From contig JAEXHI010000029.1 of NCBI GenBank assembly GCA_023450085.1, forward strand, positions 1-12,010: a stretch of 12,010 bases of DNA, written 5' to 3'. A program made the translations under genes and the position numbers. The notes under the pieces are model-generated. The model was not told where the DNA came from, made no database searches, and was given only the letters and a program-made list of their open reading frames with translations. Of this stretch, positions 7,183 to 12,010 are shown piece by piece; the first letter of the stretch is position 1, and each line of letters opens with the position of its first letter. The stretch is from Bacteroidota bacterium. Lineage in GTDB: Bacteria > Bacteroidota > Bacteroidia > Sphingobacteriales > Sphingobacteriaceae.

Positions 7183-7229
7183 TTCAAGTATTTTTTTCAC
7201 AAAACTCCACCGAAAAATCCAAAGGCTTG

Positions 7230-7258
7230 GTTAATGAAAGGTTAACGATGAGTTAATG
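7230..7258. promoter_or_regulatory. Three 11-bp-spaced GTTAAYG direct repeats: candidate response-regulator site
   Basis: GTTAATG (7230-7236), GTTAACG (7241-7247) and GTTAATG (7252-7258) are direct repeats with starts exactly 11 bp apart, one helical turn. OmpR/PhoB-type regulators bind such tandem half-sites as head-to-tail dimers. The site lies in the gap between the barrel gene and the kinase whose partner regulator is of this family. It is about 48 bp upstream of the barrel ATG and about 17 bp upstream of the kinase -7 box. Binding is an inference from spacing and context. Confidence 0.6.
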
Positions 7259-7274
7259 CAATGAAAAAGAAAAT

Positions 7275-7282
7275 TAGCTTTG
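7275..7282 (+). promoter_or_regulatory. -7 promoter box of the two-component operon
   Basis: TAGCTTTG matches TAnnTTTG. A second overlapping match, TATTTTTG, stands at 7283-7290. No -33 TTTG is seen at the right distance, but the GTTAA repeats end 16 bp upstream, in the position where an activator could compensate. The box lies downstream of the first possible ATG of the kinase (7261), which favours ATG 7294. Confidence 0.45.
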
Positions 7283-7293
7283 TATTTTTGGAT

Positions 7294-8598
7294 ATGAATA
7301 AGAAACTAAGTGCCACCTTGCTTTTTACGACCAGCTTTTTGGTACTCATTGGCCTGCAAAGCTATTACCTGTACAATTCATACCGCTTTGAAAGAAAAGA
7401 ATTGAACAAGCAAGCCAATAACATTGCCGATAGTGTACTCAGTGATTTGAATCGATATAACGATGAAGCCAATGAAGAAGTCTTGATTAAAAAGTTAAAA
7501 AAACTGAACAGCAATGACAGCCTTAGAAATGAACAAATTAACCAACTGCAACAATGGTACGCTTTCAGAAAGCACTTTCAAGAAAATGTAGACAAACTAC
7601 TGAAAAAACAAACTGAAAACACCCCCTACGACATTGCCTTAAGAAGTGAAATCTATTCCATATACGATGAAACCGAGAAAAGAGAACTGGTGTCTACCCA
7701 ATCACCATTAGTACTTTTTAAAACCCAAAAAGACATCAAGAAAGGATACGTTTTCAATGTAGGTAAATGGAATTCTAATTTTACAGAAAAGGATACTGAG
7801 TTAAAACTTAATGCGAGGTATCATTACACCATCAAATCCAGAACAGTTGTAGAGCTACTTAACCTACGAATGCTGATTTTCAAGCATCTGCTACCTTTAT
7901 TGCTCATTAGCATTTCTATTATTGCCTTGCTGATGTATTTATTCTGGAAAACACTTAAAAATCTACGATTGCAACAGGAAAAAGTAGCCCAACTTTACAC
8001 TTCTATCGATTCTATTGCACACGAGCTCAACACTCCATTAACCACTTTAAAATTCACTTTGGCCAGTACGCCAAACAGCGATACCAAAGCCTTATTGGAA
8101 AGACAAGTGCTACGCTTGGAAAAGGTCATTTCCTCTATCAACACTAAAAATACCGAAAGCGAAATAGCCGCTCAGCATGATATCGAAAGCTATCTATCCA
8201 ATCTAAAAACGCAGTACGACTCGCTACAACTAAACATTCAAGTAAGTTTTAAATACAACCATGTGCTTTCTCAAAAAGACTTGGAACAAATTGTCGGTAA
8301 TTTGATAGAAAACTCTTCGAAATATCGTGCAACCATCGTGGATTTAAACCTAAACTTCGACCAGCAAATTACCATTCAAGTAAGCGACAATGGTATTGGC
8401 ATTCCCGAAGAAGCACAAGCGCATATCTTTGAAAAATATTATAGAGTAAGTAGACAAGAAAACCTACAAATTAACGGGCTTGGACTTGGTTTATACATTG
8501 TTAGGCAAACTGTTGACAAATACAAAGGCAGTATCAAAGTAGTTTCTAATCCAAAAAACGGGGTAACATTTAAAATCACTTTAGCTAATGAGCACTAA
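7294..8598 (+). CDS. Sensor histidine kinase, two membrane helices
   Basis: The product from ATG 7294 is 434 residues. A membrane helix (about 5-27), a periplasmic sensing region of about 170 residues rich in charged helix, and a second membrane helix (about 198-218) come first. The cytosolic kinase core follows: H-box SIAHELNTP with phospho-acceptor H243, N-box NLIENSSKY (N340), G1 box DNGIGIP (D365), F-box FEKYYRV, and G2 box GLGLGLYIV (395-403). All catalytic motifs are intact. The sensing region matches no domain I recognise, so the signal is unknown. No HAMP domain is evident between TM2 and the H-box; the linker is only about 24 residues. An ATG at 7261 in the same frame would add 11 residues, but it precedes the likely -7 box. 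The gene overlaps its response regulator by 11 nt, so the two are translationally coupled. It is divergent from the barrel gene. Confidence 0.9.
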   Translation: MNKKLSATLLFTTSFLVLIGLQSYYLYNSYRFERKELNKQANNIADSVLSDLNRYNDEANEEVLIKKLKKLNSNDSLRNEQINQLQQWYAFRKHFQENVDKLLKKQTENTPYDIALRSEIYSIYDETEKRELVSTQSPLVLFKTQKDIKKGYVFNVGKWNSNFTEKDTELKLNARYHYTIKSRTVVELLNLRMLIFKHLLPLLLISISIIALLMYLFWKTLKNLRLQQEKVAQLYTSIDSIAHELNTPLTTLKFTLASTPNSDTKALLERQVLRLEKVISSINTKNTESEIAAQHDIESYLSNLKTQYDSLQLNIQVSFKYNHVLSQKDLEQIVGNLIENSSKYRATIVDLNLNFDQQITIQVSDNGIGIPEEAQAHIFEKYYRVSRQENLQINGLGLGLYIVRQTVDKYKGSIKVVSNPKNGVTFKITLANEH

Positions 8599-9268
8599 AA
8601 TTATATTGGTTGAAGATGACGCTGATTTGGGAATGGTACTCAAACAATACCTTGAGTCATCCGATTTTGAGGTGAAATGGTATACCAACCCTAAAGCACT
8701 TTTGGAAGATACCGAAGCTTTGCAAAACAACCAATTGGCCATCTTAGATGTGATGCTTCCAGAAATGGATGGCTTTACTTTAGCCAAAACTATTCGTCAA
8801 CAACATCAAATTCCTTTTTTGTTTTTAACTGCCAAAGGACAAAGTATTGATAGAATTTTAGGACTAAAACTTGGTGCTGATGATTACATTACCAAACCCT
8901 GCGAACCCGAGGAGCTGCTGCTTAGAATTCACAATATTTTGAAAAGGCAGCTCAGTGCTACTCCAAACAAAACAGTTAATCTTGGGGTCTATGCTTTTAA
9001 TCCAGCGTTATATCAACTAGTTTATAACGACACCATTATCCAACTTACCGAAAAGGAAGCCGAACTGTTATCGCTTTTTTTAAACCACAACCATCAAGTG
9101 GTTAACCGTAAGGATATTTTAGAAAAACTTTGGGGCAAGGATGATTATTTCTTAGGCAGAAGCCTTGATGTTTTCATGACCCGCTTGCGTAAATACTTCC
9201 AACACGATTCTCGAATAAGCTTTGATTCTATTAGAGGGATAGGTTTTAAGATTGAATTCCCAGAGTAG
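8588..9268 (+). CDS. OmpR-family response regulator
   Basis: This 226-residue protein has an N-terminal receiver domain (about 1-118) with acidic residues E9, D10 and D11, phospho-acceptor D54 (in LAILDVMLPEMDG), switch T81 and K103 (ITKPCEPEEL). A winged-helix DNA-binding domain (about 130-224) follows, with the recognition helix near RSLDVFMTRLRKYF (191-204) and the wing signature RGIGFKI. All expected residues are present and length is typical. Its ATG at 8588 lies inside the last codons of the kinase gene (stop 8596-8598), so the pair is cotranscribed and the kinase is surely its partner. The 11-bp-spaced repeats at 7230-7258 fit the way this family binds DNA. The barrel gene and its own operon are the nearest likely targets. 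Confidence 0.93.
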   Translation: MSTKIILVEDDADLGMVLKQYLESSDFEVKWYTNPKALLEDTEALQNNQLAILDVMLPEMDGFTLAKTIRQQHQIPFLFLTAKGQSIDRILGLKLGADDYITKPCEPEELLLRIHNILKRQLSATPNKTVNLGVYAFNPALYQLVYNDTIIQLTEKEAELLSLFLNHNHQVVNRKDILEKLWGKDDYFLGRSLDVFMTRLRKYFQHDSRISFDSIRGIGFKIEFPE

Positions 9269-9280
9269 AAACCACTTCCT

Positions 9281-9540
9281 CCTTTTTGCGTTCTTCGCGT
9301 AACTCTTCTTTTTCTTAGCGGTTAAATAATCTTAACGCAAAGGATTTTGAAGTATTCGCAAAGGGACGCAAAGGCAAATAGCCGCAATCCCTTCTTAACG
9401 TTCTTAGCGCAACTCTTCCTTTTTTCTTAGCGGTTAAATAGTCCTAACGCAAAGGATTTTAAAGTTTTCGCAAAGGAAAATAGCCACAATCCCTTCTTCG
9501 CGTTCTTAGCGCAACTCTTCCTTTTCTTAGCGGTTAAATT
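9281..9540. repeat. Imperfect tandem repeat, about two and a half units of 100-112 bp
   Basis: TTCTTAGCGGTTAAAT recurs at 9312, 9424 and 9524 (spacings 112 and 100). TAACGCAAAGGATTTT recurs at 9333 and 9445 (112), and ATAGCC-CAATCCCTTCTT recurs near 9379 and 9480. The last unit breaks off after TTAAAT at 9539. Each unit also holds AGCGGTTAA and TTAACGC arms that pair with a one-base bulge. CGCAAAG/TTAGCGG-type repeats are, from memory, widespread between Bacteroidota genes. The block begins 13 nt after the response regulator stop and may serve as transcript end. No coding frame of note lies in 9269-9651; 9541-9636 shows nothing further. Confidence 0.75.
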
Positions 9541-9636
9541 TAACACAGAGCTACTCGAACCACTTCTTTCTTATCCGTTAAAACACCGTACTTTTTGTTT
9601 AATAAGCCCAACACCCTAAAATCGTAAATCTATTGC

Positions 9637-9644
9637 TATCTTTG
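9637..9644 (+). promoter_or_regulatory. -7 promoter box of the ABC-F gene, 7 nt before its ATG
   Basis: TATCTTTG matches TAnnTTTG perfectly. Only 7 nt separate it from ATG 9652, so transcription would begin at or just before the start codon. No clear -33 TTTG lies 17-23 bp upstream; the nearest is at 9594-9597. Confidence 0.6.
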
Positions 9645-9651
9645 CCTCACA

Positions 9652-11562
9652 ATGATTTCGATTAATAACTTAAGTTTTTTGATTGGCTCTAGGGCCTTAT
9701 ACGACGAAGCGGATTGGCATATTAAGCCAGGCGATAAAGTGGGACTGATTGGTGCAAATGGTGCAGGAAAATCTACACTATTACGATTAATTGTAGGTGA
9801 ATACACACCTAATTCGGGCAGTATTTCAATGGCCAAAGATTTACGTATTGGCTATCTGAACCAAGATTTGCTTTCGTACGATAGCCACAATACCATTTTG
9901 CATGTCGCCATGGAAGCTTTTGACCGCCAGAACAAATTGCACCATGAAATTGAAGAGCTTTTAAAAGTTATTGAAACGGATTATAGCGAAGATGTGTTAA
10001 ATAAATTAGCTGAAAAACAGCATGAGTTTGATGCGTTGGACGGTTATAATATTGAGTACAGAGCCAATGAGGTTTTAGCAGGTTTAGGCTTCAGTGCCGA
10101 AGACCAGTTACGTCCATTGAACACCTTTTCGGGAGGATGGCGTATGCGTGTAATGTTGGCCAAAATCCTTTTGCAAGACCCTGATATTCTTTTACTGGAT
10201 GAGCCTACTAACCACATGGACTTACCTTCCATTAAATGGCTGGAAACCTATTTGGCGGGCTTCGAAGGCGCTATTGTCATTGTATCTCACGATAAATACT
10301 TCTTGGATAAAATCACCAATAAAATTGTGGAAAGCCGCAAAGGCAAATTGACCATGTATAGCGGCAATTATACTTTCTATTTGGAAGAGAAAGAACTAAG
10401 GGCTGAAATTCAACGCGGTGAATTTAAAAACCAACAAGCTAAAATTAAACAAGAAGAACGTTTAATTGAGCGTTTTAAGGCTAAGGCTAGCAAGGCTAAA
10501 ATGGCGCAAAGTCGTATGAAAGCCTTGGATAGAATGGAGCGTGTAGATGATGTGGATGACGATAACCCAACGGTAAATTTCAGTTTTAAATTTTCTAAAC
10601 CTTCGGGCAGACACGTAGTACGTTTAGAACATGTTTCTAAAGCTTATCCGAATGTAAGGATATTGAAAGATGCGGAGGCCGTGATTGAAAAAGGCGACAA
10701 AATCGCGTTGATTGGTGCCAATGGTAAAGGTAAATCGACCTTGCTACGTATCATTGCAGGTGCCGAAAAGTACGATGAAGGAATGTGCGAAACAGGTCAC
10801 AATGTAACTTCTACTTTCTTTGCGCAACACCAATTAGAATCGTTGCATTTGGGCAATAGTATTCTGGAAGAACTGCAAGCTTTTGCGCCTAAGCATTCGG
10901 ACACCGAATTGAGAGGTATTTTGGGCTGTTTCTTGTTCACGGGAGATGATGTGTTCAAAAAAATCAAAGTACTGTCTGGAGGTGAGAAATCGAGGGTAGC
11001 GCTGGCCAAGTCCTTAACCGCTGACAGTAATTTCCTAATGCTGGATGAGCCTACCAACCACTTGGATATTCAGTCAGTAAATATTTTAATTCAGGCTTTA
11101 CAGCAATATGAGGGTACTTTTATTTCAGTATCCCACGATAGGTATTTCTTAGACAACGTAGCCAACAAAATTTGGTTTATTGAAGATGAAAAAATCAAGC
11201 AATACCCAGGTACTTATGCCGAGTTTGAAGAATGGGATTCTAAACGTGTAAAACCTGTTCCTAAACCTATCCCTGTAAAACAAGAGGAGAAAAAGCCAAA
11301 AGCTGCCGAGCCTGCTCCAGCCAATGTACAGCAACAATTAAAAAAGCTGAACGAAAAACTTAAACGCGTGGAAGAGGAAATTTCCACTTTCGAAACGAGT
11401 GTTAAGGCCTGTGAAGCTGAATTAGCGAAAGAAGAAATTTTCAGCAATCCATCGAAACTGCAAGAGGCCAACCAAAAATATCAGTCTGAAAAAGCATTAC
11501 TTGATGCCGCTCAGCAAACTTGGGAAAGCCTTGCAGGAGAAATTATGGAACTGGAAGGATAA
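9652..11562 (+). CDS. ABC-F family ATPase (ribosome-associated type)
   Basis: This 636-residue protein has two ABC domains and no membrane helices. Domain 1 has Walker A GANGAGKST (34-42), signature FSGGWRMR (159-166), Walker B LLLDEPTNHMD (180-190) and switch H213. The charged helical linker typical of ABC-F proteins (about 240-310) follows. Domain 2 has Walker A GANGKGKST (355-363), signature LSGGEKSR (441-448), Walker B LMLDEPTNHLD (462-472) and H495. A proline- and lysine-rich hinge (about 533-556) leads to a C-terminal coiled coil (about 558-634), as in Uup-like members. ABC-F proteins bind the ribosomal E site and relieve stalled or misfolded translation; some confer antibiotic resistance. 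The intact motifs and the near-leaderless promoter, leaving no room for the attenuator leader found before resistance ABC-Fs, favour a housekeeping role. The gene stands alone, and an insertion sequence begins within about 15 bp of its stop. Confidence 0.93.
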   Translation: MISINNLSFLIGSRALYDEADWHIKPGDKVGLIGANGAGKSTLLRLIVGEYTPNSGSISMAKDLRIGYLNQDLLSYDSHNTILHVAMEAFDRQNKLHHEIEELLKVIETDYSEDVLNKLAEKQHEFDALDGYNIEYRANEVLAGLGFSAEDQLRPLNTFSGGWRMRVMLAKILLQDPDILLLDEPTNHMDLPSIKWLETYLAGFEGAIVIVSHDKYFLDKITNKIVESRKGKLTMYSGNYTFYLEEKELRAEIQRGEFKNQQAKIKQEERLIERFKAKASKAKMAQSRMKALDRMERVDDVDDDNPTVNFSFKFSKPSGRHVVRLEHVSKAYPNVRILKDAEAVIEKGDKIALIGANGKGKSTLLRIIAGAEKYDEGMCETGHNVTSTFFAQHQLESLHLGNSILEELQAFAPKHSDTELRGILGCFLFTGDDVFKKIKVLSGGEKSRVALAKSLTADSNFLMLDEPTNHLDIQSVNILIQALQQYEGTFISVSHDRYFLDNVANKIWFIEDEKIKQYPGTYAEFEEWDSKRVKPVPKPIPVKQEEKKPKAAEPAPANVQQQLKKLNEKLKRVEEEISTFETSVKACEAELAKEEIFSNPSKLQEANQKYQSEKALLDAAQQTWESLAGEIMELEG

Positions 11563-11576
11563 GAAAAATGGCGTAC

Positions 11577-12010
11577 TGTCATTCCTGTAAAGGTTTAGTA
11601 ATTCGGTAACAGATTTGATTTTAGCTGGGCATTAATTTATTATTCTTTTTGATTTTCATTTTTAGCCATTTCAATCGGCGTTATCCCTCCTATTCCTTGG
11701 TGGGGCCTTTCCTGATTATAATAGAGCATATATTGAAATAATTCGTCATGAAGTTCCCCAATGCTATCAAAATCGGTTTCTTCGATCAGGTCCTCTTTTA
11801 ATGTTCTCCAGAATCTTTCCACCTTCCCATTGGTCTGTGGCCTGTAGGGCTGGGTATATCTGTGCCTGATATCCAATTCGATAAGCATCCGTTCGAAAGG
11901 GTGGTTCATTTTATTTTGGCTTTGCCGTTGGCCAAACTCTGGCCCATTGTCAGAGATGATCTCCTCGAACCTTATCCCATATTGGCCCTGCAGCATATTG
12001 ATGCACCTCA
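11577..12010 (-). mobile_element. 3' part of an insertion sequence (IS481/IS3-like), cut by the window edge
   Basis: A transposase gene on the minus strand runs into the right edge. The non-coding stretch after its stop reaches towards the ABC-F gene and contains TGTCATTCCTGTAAAGG at 11577-11593, which resembles a terminal repeat of the TG...CA type. The other end lies outside the window, so boundary, terminal repeat and target duplication cannot be confirmed. The limit could differ by tens of bases. Confidence 0.55.
11640..12010 (-). CDS. DDE transposase, C-terminal part (integrase core), 5' end outside the window
   Basis: The frame stays open to the right edge, so the codon at 11994-11996 is an internal Met and not a start. 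About 123 residues are visible. They include the second catalytic aspartate in SDNGPEF (codon 11949-11951), the catalytic glutamate in NGKVERFW (codon 11817-11819), the PYRPQTNGKVERF block and the closing YYNQERPHQGIGGITP motif of rve-type transposases. The first aspartate lies beyond the window. 43 residues separate D and E, against the usual 35, the extra residues lying just after SDNGPEF. Family placement is IS481-like from the C-terminal motifs, with IS3 as the alternative. The visible part is uninterrupted; whether the element is active cannot be judged. Confidence 0.88.
   Translation of the reverse strand, partial: RCINMLQGQYGIRFEEIISDNGPEFGQRQSQNKMNHPFERMLIELDIRHRYTQPYRPQTNGKVERFWRTLKEDLIEETDFDSIGELHDELFQYMLYYNQERPHQGIGGITPIEMAKNENQKE

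Noticed and set aside
7200..7223. GAGTTTTG with TTTG upstream as the barrel gene's promoter on the minus strand
   Set aside because: The -7 match is imperfect and the spacer is only 12 bp. An activator-dependent promoter is likely here, but these boxes alone do not support a call.
6737..7234. 165-codon plus-strand open frame opposite the barrel gene
   Set aside because: It is wholly antisense to a convincing signal peptide and plug region, has no family features, and its end runs into the divergent promoter region. It is a by-product of the codon use of the real gene.
9281..9540. CRISPR array
   Set aside because: The period is about 100-112 bp and similarity runs through most of the unit, with no short constant repeat between unique spacers and no cas genes nearby.
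9652..11562. ABC-F gene as an antibiotic-resistance determinant
   Set aside because: There is no leader with attenuator hairpins, no resistance neighbours, and the C-terminal coiled coil and motifs look like housekeeping Uup-type proteins. The insertion sequence next to it is not evidence of transfer of the gene.

Overview
The window looks like chromosomal DNA of a Bacteroidota bacterium, most likely Sphingobacteriaceae (Pedobacter-like). The signs are low G+C, several Bacteroidota-type -7 promoter boxes (TAnnTTTG) close to start codons, no convincing Shine-Dalgarno sequences, an outer-membrane barrel protein of the TonB-receptor-like family, an AsmA-like protein, and intergenic hairpin repeats of a kind I associate with this phylum. 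The genus is an inference from style, not a database match.

Layout. Bases 1-49 may be the tail of a gene entering from the left. Bases 87-284 hold four short hairpin elements in alternating orientation. Then, on the minus strand, come an Rrf2-family regulator (1072-1482) and a small NAD(P)-binding oxidoreductase (355-1002) that ends in a clear intrinsic terminator (297-327). Two related 21-bp palindromes, one before each gene, look like the regulator's operators. On the plus strand a large AsmA-family protein (best start TTG 1636) runs to 4725. It converges on a minus-strand outer-membrane beta-barrel protein (5023-7182). The 297-bp convergent gap is filled with hairpins: a 45-nt terminator-like palindrome at each end and small modular hairpins between.

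Divergent from the barrel gene is a two-component system: a histidine kinase (7294-8598) overlapping an OmpR-family response regulator (8588-9268) by 11 nt. The divergent gap contains three GTTAAYG direct repeats exactly 11 bp apart. This is the geometry expected of an OmpR/PhoB-type binding site, so the system probably controls the barrel gene and itself. This is the most testable regulatory prediction in the window.

After the response regulator there is a non-coding stretch (9269-9651) made mostly of an imperfect tandem repeat of about 100-112 bp. A housekeeping-type ABC-F ATPase (9652-11562) follows, with a -7 box so close to the ATG that its mRNA is probably leaderless or nearly so. The right edge is the 3' part of an insertion sequence with a DDE transposase (11640 to beyond 12010, minus strand).

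I see no CRISPR array, rRNA or tRNA, and no evident multi-gene defence or biosynthetic system. The unusual content is in regulatory DNA and repeat structure. Two separate families of small hairpins change their stem sequence from copy to copy while keeping the pairing.
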